Shown here piece by piece: positions 30,986-41,481 of a DNA stretch of 64,000 nt. Position 1 is the first letter of the stretch. Every line of letters starts with the position of its first letter. Source of the DNA: Streptomyces spirodelae (GTDB lineage Bacteria; Actinomycetota; Actinomycetes; Streptomycetales; Streptomycetaceae); NCBI RefSeq assembly GCF_017676385.1, contig NZ_JAFFZN010000037.1:1-64000 (forward strand). Direction: 5' to 3'. A program made the position numbers and the translations under genes. A model generated the notes under the pieces. It was given only the letters and a program-made list of their open reading frames with translations, did no database searches and was not told the origin of the DNA.

Positions 30986-33568
30986 ATGGACCCCGCCGTC
31001 CGGCTCGCCTCGTCCGTCGCCGACCCGCTCGTCTGCCAGCTGCTGCTGCCCGTCGAGGCCACGCCCGACAGGGCGCGGGCCGACGAGGAAGAACTGCTGG
31101 CGCGGCTCGTCACATTCCGCGGGGAGAACCCGCCGCTGTCGTACGAGTCACTGCTGTCGCTGGCCCAGGAACTGGTGGGGCTGACCGCGCCCGCCTACCG
31201 GCTGCCGCCCGAGGACGAGCAGCCCGTGGCCGCCGTGCTCTCCCGGACGCTGTGGATCACCGGCGAGCTGGACACCACGGACGTACAAGCCGTCCGGCTG
31301 GGGCCGCAGGACTTCGCGCGCAAGCTGCGCTCCGCCGTTCCCGGCGCGGACCGGGAGCTGAGCGCGGACGCCGCCTGGTTCCACGACCGGCTGCTGGTCA
31401 CCGTCTGTCTGCATCTGCTGCACCACCTGATCCGCCGCTCCCCGGTCCTCGCCGACCACATGCCGGAACGCGCCCATCGGATACGGCAATTGATCGACCT
31501 CAACGATGTGGAGGCGGTGCGGGGCCGTCCTGAGCCGTCCGCCGTGGACGCCGAGTTCGAGGCCAGGTACGCCCGTTCCATTGCCGAGCAGTACAACCGT
31601 GTGACCATCTACGGGATCGATCTGCCGAACCCCAACACCCCGGACAACTGGTCACTGGACGCCACCTATCTCAGCCTCAGCGCCGAGTTCGACAGCCCGG
31701 ACCGGCGCGAGGGGAACGGCGACGACAGCGGCGAGCCCGTACTGGCAGCCGACCGGGCGCTGGGCGGCCACGAACGGGTGCTGCTGCGCGGGGTCGCGGG
31801 GGCCGGCAAGACGACGCTGGTGCAGTGGCTCGCCGTCTCCACGGCCCGCGATGTACTGCCGCCCGAGCTGGACTCGCTGCGCGGCCGCATCCCCCTCGTC
31901 CTGCCCGTACGCCGCTTCGCGCGCGAGGGCTTCCCCTCGCCTGACGACTTCCTGCGGGCCGTACGCCATCCGCTGGCCGACGAGGCGCCCGACGGCTGGG
32001 TGGCGCGGGTGCTCACCGAGGAGCGCGGGCTGCTGCTGGTGGACGGCATCGACGAGGTGCCCGAGTCCGAGCGGGCGGCGCTGCGCGACCAGTTGCGCCG
32101 GCTGATGCGGATCTACTCGGGCAACTTCTGCCTGGTCACCGCACGCCCCTCCGCCGTCGAGCCGAACTGGCTGGCCGACGAGGGCTTCGACGAGCTCTCG
32201 CTGGCCCCCATGAGCCGGGACCAGGTGGCTGCCTTCATCACCGCCTGGCACGCGGCGGCCGCCGACGACGAGGGCAAGGACCACCAGCGGCTGGCCGACT
32301 ACCGCGACCAACTGCTGTCCTCCATCCCCCTCTACCGCGAGCTGCGCGGCCTGGCGACCAATCCGCTGATGTGCGGGCTGATCTGCGCGCTCAACCGCGA
32401 CCGGTCCGGCTCACTGCCGCAGGGCCGCAAGGAGCTGTACGAGGCCGCCATGGAGATGCTCCTGCAGCGCCGGGACCCGGAGCGCCGTGTGCTGTACGCG
32501 GACGCGGTCAAGCTGCGGCGCGGCGCGCGGGAGCGGCTGCTGCGGAAGCTCGCCTACCGGATGCTGGTCGACCGGCGGACCGAGCTGACGATGGAGGAGG
32601 CGCTGGAGGAGATATCCCGCCATCTGCCCGCCATCCCGTCCACCGCGGGGCAGGGCGGACCAGAGGACATCTTCAACCACCTGCTGCTGCGCACCGGGCT
32701 GCTGCGGGAACAGTCCGACCGGTCCGTGGAGTTCGTCCACCGCACCGTGCAGGACTACCTCGCCGCCAAGGAGGCCGTCGAGCAGGGTGCCATCGACATG
32801 CTGCTCGACCACGCCCACGAGACCGAGTGGGAAGAGGTCATCCGGATGGCCGTCGCCCACGCGCGCCCCGCCGAATGCGCCCGGCTGCTGGGCGGTCTGC
32901 TGGCGCCCGGCCGCAAGGGTCTGCAGCGCAACCGGCGGCGGCTGCTGGCGGCCGCCTGCCTGGAGCACGTCACCGAGCTGGACCCGGAAACCCACGCCCG
33001 TATCCGGCGCGAGACCCGCCATATGGTGCGGCCCACCAGTCTGGAGGGTGCCCGCAGCCTGGGGTGGGTGGGTCCCATCGTGCTGGAGATGCTGCCCGAG
33101 CCCAGCGCCGTCTCGGACAAGGAGGCCCACCGGCTGGCGGTGACCGTCACCCGGATCAACGACGACGCGGCCATCCACTACCTCGCCCAGCTGCGGAACC
33201 GGGCCTCGCTGGAGCTGCGCGCCGAGCTGGCGCGGGGATGGCGCAGTTTCGACACCGACCGGTACGCCGAGGAGATCATCGCCCACCTCGATCCGGAGGG
33301 GCTGTACTTTCCCGTCTCGGACCGGTTCGAGCTGGCCGCGCTGCGGAAGCTGGGCGGGCGGGCACGCGTGCAGATCGTCGGGCCCTTCACCCCCGACGAA
33401 CTGCTGGAGGGGCTGGTCCACGAACAGCTCACCCACCTGTGGCTCGCCTACGACCTCGGCGTGCCGATGGGGTGGCTGGCCGCGTTTCCCAATCTGGCGA
33501 CGCTGCGGGTGAATCCCCGGCTACCGAGGGTGAGCGGGGTGCCGGACGGGATACGGATTCTGTCGTAG
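30986..33568 (+). CDS. NACHT-domain STAND NTPase, short-tailed paralogue
   Basis: An 860-residue paralogue of the preceding NACHT protein. The helical N-terminal module (1-232) ends in the shared VTIYGIDL...TYLSL motif. Walker A GVAGAGKTT is at 269-277, Walker B LLLVDGIDE at 349-357, and sensor VTARPSA at 384-390. The NPLMCGLICAL and VHRTVQDYLAAK landmarks are conserved in place. It differs at the C-terminus: only about two leucine-rich-like repeats (about 815-860) instead of nine. The gene is not visibly broken: a terminator begins 5 bp after the stop. GGGAG lies about 9 bp above the ATG. A 95-bp gap with its own promoter separates it from the first gene. Function unknown. Confidence 0.88.
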   Translation: MDPAVRLASSVADPLVCQLLLPVEATPDRARADEEELLARLVTFRGENPPLSYESLLSLAQELVGLTAPAYRLPPEDEQPVAAVLSRTLWITGELDTTDVQAVRLGPQDFARKLRSAVPGADRELSADAAWFHDRLLVTVCLHLLHHLIRRSPVLADHMPERAHRIRQLIDLNDVEAVRGRPEPSAVDAEFEARYARSIAEQYNRVTIYGIDLPNPNTPDNWSLDATYLSLSAEFDSPDRREGNGDDSGEPVLAADRALGGHERVLLRGVAGAGKTTLVQWLAVSTARDVLPPELDSLRGRIPLVLPVRRFAREGFPSPDDFLRAVRHPLADEAPDGWVARVLTEERGLLLVDGIDEVPESERAALRDQLRRLMRIYSGNFCLVTARPSAVEPNWLADEGFDELSLAPMSRDQVAAFITAWHAAAADDEGKDHQRLADYRDQLLSSIPLYRELRGLATNPLMCGLICALNRDRSGSLPQGRKELYEAAMEMLLQRRDPERRVLYADAVKLRRGARERLLRKLAYRMLVDRRTELTMEEALEEISRHLPAIPSTAGQGGPEDIFNHLLLRTGLLREQSDRSVEFVHRTVQDYLAAKEAVEQGAIDMLLDHAHETEWEEVIRMAVAHARPAECARLLGGLLAPGRKGLQRNRRRLLAAACLEHVTELDPETHARIRRETRHMVRPTSLEGARSLGWVGPIVLEMLPEPSAVSDKEAHRLAVTVTRINDDAAIHYLAQLRNRASLELRAELARGWRSFDTDRYAEEIIAHLDPEGLYFPVSDRFELAALRKLGGRARVQIVGPFTPDELLEGLVHEQLTHLWLAYDLGVPMGWLAAFPNLATLRVNPRLPRVSGVPDGIRILS

Positions 33569-33572
33569 GAAA

Positions 33573-33614
33573 GCGTGAGAGGGACCGGCCCGTCCGGGCC
33601 GGTCCCTCTCACGC
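33573..33614. terminator. Perfect 19-bp hairpin between convergent NACHT and clpC genes
   Basis: The arms 33573-33591 and 33596-33614 are perfectly complementary around a GTCC loop. It starts 5 bp after the NACHT stop codon and 28 bp from the clpC stop, so it serves as a bidirectional terminator. Confidence 0.9.
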
Positions 33615-33641
33615 GGTGCAGCGCTCAGGCCGTCAGGCCGG

Positions 33642-36167
<2,526 letters not shown>

Positions 36168-36377
36168 CGTTAATCGCTCCTCAGAGCGGTCAGGCAGTGA
36201 GGGGACGCTCCCCTCGCTGTCCTTCCGCAGCTTAGTCCCGCAACGGGGGACCGCTCATTCCAACTGCCGACGCCAGCCCAGTCGATCATGCGCCTCCTGC
36301 CCCGGACAGCCGACAACAGTTCCAACCCGATGGTGCGAGACGATGTTCCCGCAGGCCAGGCGTATTCACCTGGATCC

Positions 36378-36395
36378 ACTACGCCGAAGGCGAAC
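36378..36395. promoter_or_regulatory. Candidate ClgR operator upstream of clpC
   Basis: ACTACGCCGAAGGCGAAC fits the core CGCYNANRGCG that I recall for the Clp regulator ClgR of actinobacteria. It lies about 210 bp above the clpC start codon on the promoter side. The match relies on memory of the consensus. Confidence 0.4.
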
Positions 36396-36672
36396 ACCCC
36401 CGCACCGACGCACTCGCCTTGCGGCGGCACCTGTCACAGAGCACCCCCGCTCCGCCCCTGCCACCTGGGGCTTCCTGGCTGATAGAGCCTTCTTACCCGC
36501 TCGCGGTGACAATCCATGCGGCATCGGCCGGAAGCCGCACCCCACATCCGCTGAGGGCGAACACGCGGGCGGCCCTCCCGGGGGCACCGTAGTGCGGGCA
36601 CGGTGGGTGACGGGAATCAACAGCGTGTGACAAGGGTGGCGTCAGGCGGCCCCGGCGGACCCGGGGCCCCTG

Positions 36673-36698
36673 GGGAGGCCGCCGCACGGGGGCCTCCC
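36673..36698 (-). terminator. Hairpin downstream of lsr2
   Basis: GGGAGGCC (36673-36680) pairs with GGCCTCCC (36691-36698) across a 10-nt loop, 50 bp after the lsr2 stop codon. Confidence 0.65.
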
Positions 36699-36747
36699 GG
36701 ACCGGGACGACCATCGGGGTCAGGGTCGGCCTGTGAGCCGGAATGCG

Positions 36748-37086
36748 TCAGCCGTTGGCCTTCTCGTACGCCTCGCGAATGCTGGCCGGAACGCGACCGC
36801 GGTCATTGACCTCGTAACCCTGCTCCTTGGCCCACGCGCGGATCTTCGCGGTGTCCTGGCTGCTGCCGGAAGCGGAGCCGGTGCGGCTCCCCTTTCCGCG
36901 CGAGGAACGGCCACCGGTACGCCGGCCGTTCTTCAGATAGGGCTCCAGAGCGGAACGGAGCTTGTCCGCATTAGCGGTGGTGAGGTCGATCTCGTAGGAC
37001 TTACCGTCCAGCGCGAACGTCACCGTCTCGTCCGCCTCGCCACCGTCGAGGTCGTCGACAAGAAGAACCTGAACCTTCTGTGCCAC
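36748..37086 (-). CDS. lsr2: Nucleoid-associated protein Lsr2
   Basis: A 112-residue Lsr2, the actinobacterial H-NS analogue that bridges AT-rich DNA and silences foreign genes and specialised-metabolite clusters. The N-terminal dimerisation domain begins KVQVLLVDDLDGGEADETV; a Gly/Ser/Arg-rich linker follows (about 60-78); the C-terminal DNA-binding domain contains the minor-groove RGR motif (DRGRVPASIREAYEKANG). The start is GTG at 37086 with GGAG 7 bp upstream. The 160 bp upstream are unusually AT-rich, which could allow self-binding. It is transcribed alone. Confidence 0.96.
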   Translation of the reverse strand: MAQKVQVLLVDDLDGGEADETVTFALDGKSYEIDLTTANADKLRSALEPYLKNGRRTGGRSSRGKGSRTGSASGSSQDTAKIRAWAKEQGYEVNDRGRVPASIREAYEKANG

Positions 37087-37246
37087 CTGCTACTCCCATT
37101 CGTCCTGGATAACGGATTACAGATACCGACGTGGAAAGCAAACCGCTTTTTTGGGAGAAACACAAACCCTGTGCTGAGTTTGCCCCGCTGCTGCGCTGGG
37201 ATTGGCGGGATCTTTCGGACATAGTGGCGGCGTCCCGCCCGTCGCT

Positions 37247-37771
37247 TCACAGATACAGCAGCATGCGGCTGTTGCCCAAGGTGTTGGGCTTCACCCGTTC
37301 GAGTCCGAGGAACTCGGCCACGCCCTCGTCGGGGGAACGCAACAGCTCGCTGTAGACATCGCCGTCCACCGGGGTCTCGCCGATCTCCGTGAAGCCGTGC
37401 TTGGCGAAGAAGTCCACTTCGAAGGTGAGACAGAAAATCCGCCGCACCCCGATCCACCGGGCCGTGCGCAGGAGCTTCTCCAGCAGCAGATGACCGACGC
37501 CCGTTCCGCGCTGGGAGGGGTCGACGGCCAGGGTCCTGACCTCCGCGAGATCTTCCCACATGACGTGCAGCGCGCCGCATCCGACGACTTCCGCGTCCGC
37601 GTCCCGTTCCGCGACCCAGAACTCCTGGATGTCCTCGTAAAGGGTCACGGTTGCTTTGTCGAGGAGGATGCGGTCGCGCGAGTAGGCGTCGATCAGCCGA
37701 CGCACCGCCGGGACATCGGCCGTACGTGCCCTGCGGATGGTGACCTGGGATAGCGGTGCGCGTTCTGCCAT
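37247..37771 (-). CDS. argA: GNAT amino-acid N-acetyltransferase (short ArgA type)
   Basis: A 174-residue GNAT enzyme like the short actinobacterial N-acetylglutamate synthase (the Mycobacterium tuberculosis ArgA type), which acetylates glutamate or glutamine with acetyl-CoA at the start of arginine synthesis. The acetyl-CoA site is VDPSQRGTGVGHLLLEKLL (about residues 89-107); IFCLTFEVDFFAKHGF is the following strand-helix. The C-terminal ERVKPNTLGNSRMLLYL tail is characteristic of this subgroup. It begins 9 bp after the orphan BlaI-type gene on the same strand. The symbol is by family resemblance; activity not proven. Confidence 0.82.
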   Translation of the reverse strand: MAERAPLSQVTIRRARTADVPAVRRLIDAYSRDRILLDKATVTLYEDIQEFWVAERDADAEVVGCGALHVMWEDLAEVRTLAVDPSQRGTGVGHLLLEKLLRTARWIGVRRIFCLTFEVDFFAKHGFTEIGETPVDGDVYSELLRSPDEGVAEFLGLERVKPNTLGNSRMLLYL

Positions 37772-37780
37772 GAACGGACG

Positions 37781-38191
37781 CTATCGGCCCTCGCCATCGC
37801 CGCCCGCAGCGGGGGGATCGAGATGGACTCCGTTCAGATGTGCGACACGCAAGGCGGTGCGGAGGACTTCGGTCTGTTCCGGCGACATCATCCCGAAGAA
37901 GTCGACAAGAGCCGCGGCGGGGTTGTCGCTGGCCGACCATGCCTCGTGCATGAGAGCCGCGGAGTATGCGGCCCGGGTGGAGACGGCCGCATATCGATAG
38001 GCGCGGCCTTCTTGGTCCCGCCTCAGCCAGCCCTTCTGGCGCAGGTTGTCCATTACGGTCATCACCGTCGTGTAGGCGACGGTGCGTTCCTTCTGGAGAT
38101 CCTCGAGGACTTCCCGCACGGTGACCGGGCGGTTCCAGCGCCATACCCGGGTCATCACGGCATCTTCCAGCTCTCCCAATGGCCTCGGCAC
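37781..38191 (-). CDS. BlaI/MecI/CopY family transcriptional repressor
   Basis: A 136-residue winged-helix repressor. The start reads PRPLGELEDAVMTRVWRWNR, then VREVLEDLQKERTVAYTTVMTVMDNLRQKGWL, the diagnostic recognition helix of the Penicillinase_R family, and a helical dimerisation tail. The start is GTG at 38191: TATTAT lies 6 nt upstream, implying a leaderless transcript, and the longer frame above it is not conserved-looking. BlaI relatives are usually paired with a BlaR/M56 protease; none is adjacent here. It is followed 9 bp later by the ArgA-type gene. Confidence 0.9.
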   Translation of the reverse strand: MPRPLGELEDAVMTRVWRWNRPVTVREVLEDLQKERTVAYTTVMTVMDNLRQKGWLRRDQEGRAYRYAAVSTRAAYSAALMHEAWSASDNPAAALVDFFGMMSPEQTEVLRTALRVAHLNGVHLDPPAAGGDGEGR

Positions 38192-38197
38192 AGAAGA

Positions 38198-38203
38198 ATA
38201 ATA
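38198..38203 (-). promoter_or_regulatory. -10 box of a leaderless BlaI-family promoter
   Basis: TATTAT on the minus strand, 6 nt above the GTG at 38191, within an AT-rich stretch that contrasts with the surroundings. Confidence 0.5.
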
Positions 38204-38317
38204 GTGGAAAATGTCCGAATCGAGGGAATTAACCGGAAGGCGGGCGAGGTGGATCAGGGCGGGGTGGAGCAGAAGCACCCCGGGTCACACGGGCGGCCGC
38301 GTGCGGGCTTGCGAAGT

Positions 38318-38488
38318 TCAGCTCCGGCGCTTCTGTCGGGCCGCCTCGGCCCGCGAGACGGCGGCGTCCACGAGGCCGTCCTCCTTGGCCTTGTTGGCAC
38401 CGCCCTGGGTCCTGACGATCGTCACGATGAGCGCCGTGAATGCCACCGCCATCACGAGCGGCGGGGTCAGTGCGGCGACGTAGTCCAT
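38318..38488 (-). CDS. 56-residue single-pass membrane protein
   Basis: A short gene starting ATG at 38488 with GAGGAGG 7 bp upstream and ending TGA at 38318. The protein begins MDYVAALTPPLVMAVAFTAL, one membrane helix over about residues 9-26, followed by a charged cytoplasmic tail (TQGGANKAKEDGLVDAAVSR and a basic end). I recognise no family. The excellent ribosome site and clean membrane topology make it a likely real gene. Confidence 0.75.
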   Translation of the reverse strand: MDYVAALTPPLVMAVAFTALIVTIVRTQGGANKAKEDGLVDAAVSRAEAARQKRRS

Positions 38489-38604
38489 GACTGGGCCTCC
38501 TCGGTGAACCGACCCCCAGGGTAACGCCAGACCTCAGGCCCGGACGGGCCCCCCTGAACGGACCGCCGGGCATATGCCGGGCCGGGGGCGGGCCGAGCGC
38601 CGGG

Positions 38605-39525
38605 TCAGGCCGGAACGGCGAGACCCCGCGCCGCGGGCCCCGGCCGCCCGCCGGGCCCCGACTGCTCCGGCTCCGTCTCAGCGGGCGGCTCCGCCGGGGG
38701 CGGCTCGGAAGGCGGCGTGGGCGGAGGCGTGGAGGGTGACTGCCGGCGGCGGGGCGGGAAGACCTCGGCGGGGGTGGGCACCGGCCGGGAGGGCGCGGCG
38801 GGCTGCGGGGAGCCGGGGCGCTTGGCAGGGCCGGGCTTCGCCGGGCCGGGCGAGGGCTTCCCCTGCCGCTGCGGTGACGGCTCGGGCCCGTCGTCGCCCT
38901 GCTCGCCCTCCTCGGAAGCGCGGACGGCGGGGATGCGGACGGCAAGATCGCGACGGTGGCCGAGATCGCCGCAGTCGCGGACGCGGGGCACGCCGGGGAC
39001 GCTGGAGCCGCCGAGGGCGGCGTCGCGGGCGGAGCGAGCGGCGGAGGGGCGGACGCCGGGGACGCGCGCCGCGGAGGGGCGGACGGCGGGGACGCGGCTG
39101 CCCGGCCGCTCGTCGTGGGGCCGGCGGACCCGGGGGATGCGAGCCGCCTCGACGCGCCGGAGCAGAGCCTTGCGGCGGGCCCTCTCGCGCCCGCCCACCG
39201 GCCGGGCGGCCAGGGTGCGGAGCGCGGAGAGGTCGGCGGGGACGGGAAGGTACCCGGCGTCGAGGGCCGCCTCCAGCTGGTCCAGGTAGCCCGCTGCGGC
39301 ACCCGGCAGGGCGGCGCGGTAGCGAGCGAGCTCAGCCCGTACGAAGGAGCGCAGCCGGGCGCCCTCACGGATCGTCTCGTCCACGGCCTGGGCGAGCCGC
39401 AGGTACTCCCGGGCCTGGTCGGGCGCGGGGTCGGACTGGAGGGCGATGGCGAGAGCGCCGCCGAGCACACGCAGCTCGTGCGGGCCGAACGCCACGCCGC
39501 CTCGGGAACCGTATGGCGTGGGCAT
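38605..39525 (-). CDS. Hypothetical protein with disordered Arg/Pro-rich C-terminus
   Basis: A 306-residue protein. Residues 1-120 look folded and helical (FGPHELRVLGGALAIALQSD... then a Leu/Ala-rich helical array), resembling small conserved Streptomyces proteins of unknown function. From about 125 on it is low complexity, with degenerate copies of RVPxVRPSAAR and then a Pro/Ser/Glu-rich tail. The ATG at 39525 was chosen because TATCGT lies 6 nt upstream (leaderless) and the sequence above is not protein-like. No function assigned. Confidence 0.68.
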   Translation of the reverse strand: MPTPYGSRGGVAFGPHELRVLGGALAIALQSDPAPDQAREYLRLAQAVDETIREGARLRSFVRAELARYRAALPGAAAGYLDQLEAALDAGYLPVPADLSALRTLAARPVGGRERARRKALLRRVEAARIPRVRRPHDERPGSRVPAVRPSAARVPGVRPSAARSARDAALGGSSVPGVPRVRDCGDLGHRRDLAVRIPAVRASEEGEQGDDGPEPSPQRQGKPSPGPAKPGPAKRPGSPQPAAPSRPVPTPAEVFPPRRRQSPSTPPPTPPSEPPPAEPPAETEPEQSGPGGRPGPAARGLAVPA

Positions 39526-39926
39526 GAGGCGACGATAGAGGGTGTAAGAGCTAAATGTGCTTATCGCCCGATTCACGGCGTGGCGGCCCTGCGCGCCGGG
39601 AAGCCGCGCCAAAAGGCGGTGCCCCGGCGATGGGCGAAGGACGGCACCAGGGCAGTTGTCGTCGTATACGGATTCTGCATCGGCAGTGTCTCCGGCTGAT
39701 GTCCTCGTCGACCGTCATCACGTACGGCGCGGGACAAAGCGGGTGCGCAGGGGGACGGGGACGGTATCAGCGGCCGTCGGACAGCCGGAGCGGACGCGGA
39801 ACGATGCACTACGGTCCCAGGCTCAAGCACTCACTTGTTCGCACGAACAGCCGAATGTGCAGCCACAGCGTCGCGTGCCACGCTCCCGGCCGACTCGGCG
39901 GAGCGGGCACGCAGAAGGGACATGAG
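39526..39926. other. Divergent intergenic region with a 14-bp dyad
   Basis: A 401-bp gap between a minus-strand hypothetical gene and a plus-strand secreted-protein gene. It holds TATCGT (39532-39537), the -10 box of the former, and a perfect palindrome-like dyad TGTTCG-CA-CGAACA (39836-39849) about 80 bp above the latter. I see no further gene. Confidence 0.45.
39532..39537 (-). promoter_or_regulatory. Candidate -10 box of a leaderless promoter
   Basis: TATCGT on the minus strand ends 6 nt above the ATG at 39525. Confidence 0.4.
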
Positions 39927-40340
39927 ATGCAGAGAAACGGAACGAGCAGGCTGCGGCGCGTGCTCACCACCGGCGGGACGATGGCTGCGGCGGGTGCGCT
40001 CGTCGGCACCCTGAGCACCGAGGCGTACGCCGCCAACATCGAGGTGGCCACCCGCGGAACAAGCTGGTGGGAGCCGGGCGCCGGTGTCGCCCGCTACCAG
40101 GAGAAGGGCGACTACCTGACCATCTCGGACCGCGCTGCGGACGGCGCCGGCGTCCGCGCCGCCCTGGCCGACGGGAACGGCAAGACGCTCCGTGCGCGCA
40201 CCTACAGCGGCGGCGCCGGTGGCTCGAGGACGTGGAACTTCAACCTGCCGGAGAACAAGCGGATCTGGCTGCACGTCTGTCTGAAGGACAACGGGGAGAT
40301 CAAGACCGCCACGTGCAGGTACTACGAGGGCCGCGCCTGA
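39927..40340 (+). CDS. Small secreted protein of unknown function
   Basis: A 137-residue protein with a twin-Arg-like or Sec signal sequence: RLRRVLTTGGTMAAAGALVG followed by a likely cleavage after AYA (about residue 35). The mature ~100 residues are Trp/Tyr/Gly-rich with beta-strand character and two Cys near the end that may form one disulfide (HVCLKDNG, TATCRYYEG). I recognise no domain; small Streptomyces extracellular proteins of this type are common. An AGAAGGGA ribosome site precedes the ATG. It ends before a weak GGAGGG/CCCTCC hairpin (40361-40388). Confidence 0.8.
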   Translation: MQRNGTSRLRRVLTTGGTMAAAGALVGTLSTEAYAANIEVATRGTSWWEPGAGVARYQEKGDYLTISDRAADGAGVRAALADGNGKTLRARTYSGGAGGSRTWNFNLPENKRIWLHVCLKDNGEIKTATCRYYEGRA

Positions 40341-40438
40341 GCGCCTGACCCGCGTCATTGGAGGGGCGCGCCGCCGCGTGTCCCTCCGTCCGAGGCAGCG
40401 CGAGAAGCACGGACGGCGGACGGCCTGACCGGACCCTC

Positions 40439-40687
40439 ATGTTGCGTGAGGCTTTCCGGACACGCGGGCTCGGATTCCTCGAATCCTTCAGCATCCCCGG
40501 CGGAGTTGTGCATCTGCGCCGGTGGGTCTTCCAGGACGTACTACCCGTCCCGGCGGCGAGCGCTCCGCGGCAGGCACCGACGATAAAAATCAGTTCCGCG
40601 TGCGTGCTCGACCAGATCGACTCCCTCGTCGAAGCCTGTCGTGCCGTCTCCCTGGACTGGGCCGAAGGCCCACGGGACACCGCCTAG
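40439..40687 (+). CDS. Doubtful 82-residue open reading frame
   Basis: A short frame (MLREAFRTRGLGFLESFSIP and onward) ending 4 bp inside the coaX stop region on the opposite strand. Composition is more protein-like than most shadow frames and codon third positions are less biased than in neighbours. No ribosome site or family is apparent. It may be a decayed remnant or no gene at all. Confidence 0.2.
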   Translation: MLREAFRTRGLGFLESFSIPGGVVHLRRWVFQDVLPVPAASAPRQAPTIKISSACVLDQIDSLVEACRAVSLDWAEGPRDTA

Positions 40688-41481
40688 TTCCGGTCGACGT
40701 TGCGTTCGTACACCAGGCGCAGCCCGATCAGCGTCAGCCACGGCTCGTGCTCGTCGATCACCGTCGACTCACCCAGCACCATGGGGGCGAGTCCGCCGGT
40801 CGCGATCACGGTGACATCCTCGGGGTCGTCCGCCAGTTCGGCAGCCATCCGGTTGACGACACCGTCCACCTGGCCCGCGAAGCCGTAGACGATGCCCGCC
40901 TGCATCGCCTCGACGGTGTTCTTCCCGATGACGCTGCGCGGCCGGGCGATCTCGATCTTGCGCAGCTGTGCGCCGCGCATGCCCAGCGCGTCCACGGAGA
41001 TCTCGATACCGGGGGCGATGACCCCGCCGACGTACTCGCCGCGCGCCGAGACCGCGTCGAACGTGGTGGCCGTACCGAAGTCGACCACCACGCAGGGGCC
41101 GCCGTACAGCTCGACCGCGGCCAGCGCGTTGATGATCCGGTCGGCGCCGACCTCTTTCGGGTTGTCCATCAGGATCGGCACGCCCGTCTTGACCCCGGGC
41201 TCCACCAGCACCGCCGGAATGTCGCCGTAGTAGCGACGGGTCACCTCGCGCAGCTCGTGCAGCACGGACGGAACGGTCGAACAGATGGCGATGCCCTCGA
41301 TGTTGTCGCCGAGTTCCTCGCCGAGCAGCGGATGCATCCCCATCAAACCGTGCAGCAGTACGGCCAGTTCGTCCGCCGTACGACGTGCCTCGGTCGCGAT
41401 CCGCCAGTGCTCGACGATCTCCTCGCCGTCGAACAGGCCGAGCACGGTGTGGGTGTTGCCGACGTCGATGGTGAGCAACAT
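40684..41481 (-). CDS. coaX: Type III pantothenate kinase
   Basis: A 265-residue CoaX, which phosphorylates pantothenate in the first step of coenzyme A synthesis; type III enzymes are not feedback-inhibited by CoA. The phosphate-binding motif TIDVGNTHTVLG opens the protein. The second motif VVVDFGTATTFDAV and catalytic Asp, then GGVIAPGIEIS and the ATGGLAPM region complete the ASKHA fold. The ATG at 41481 overlaps the nadC stop codon, so it is the last gene of a five-gene operon that also contains panC of the same pathway. Confidence 0.95.
   Translation of the reverse strand: MLLTIDVGNTHTVLGLFDGEEIVEHWRIATEARRTADELAVLLHGLMGMHPLLGEELGDNIEGIAICSTVPSVLHELREVTRRYYGDIPAVLVEPGVKTGVPILMDNPKEVGADRIINALAAVELYGGPCVVVDFGTATTFDAVSARGEYVGGVIAPGIEISVDALGMRGAQLRKIEIARPRSVIGKNTVEAMQAGIVYGFAGQVDGVVNRMAAELADDPEDVTVIATGGLAPMVLGESTVIDEHEPWLTLIGLRLVYERNVDRN

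Larger units (their letters stand above)
36168..36747. other. Gene-poor region between clpC and lsr2
   Basis: In these 580 bp I see no credible gene. Open frames on both strands are Arg/Pro-rich shadows without ribosome sites. The region contains the clpC leader, a candidate ClgR operator (36378-36395) and the lsr2 terminator (36673-36698). Confidence 0.55.

Noticed and set aside
36300..36720. Small genes between clpC and lsr2
   Set aside because: Several 60-85 residue frames exist on both strands but have no ribosome site, are Arg/Pro/Gly-rich and resemble no family.
37204..37239. Hairpin GGCGGGA/TCCCGCC as terminator of the ArgA-type gene
   Set aside because: Only a 7-bp stem with a 22-nt loop; too weak to list as a feature.
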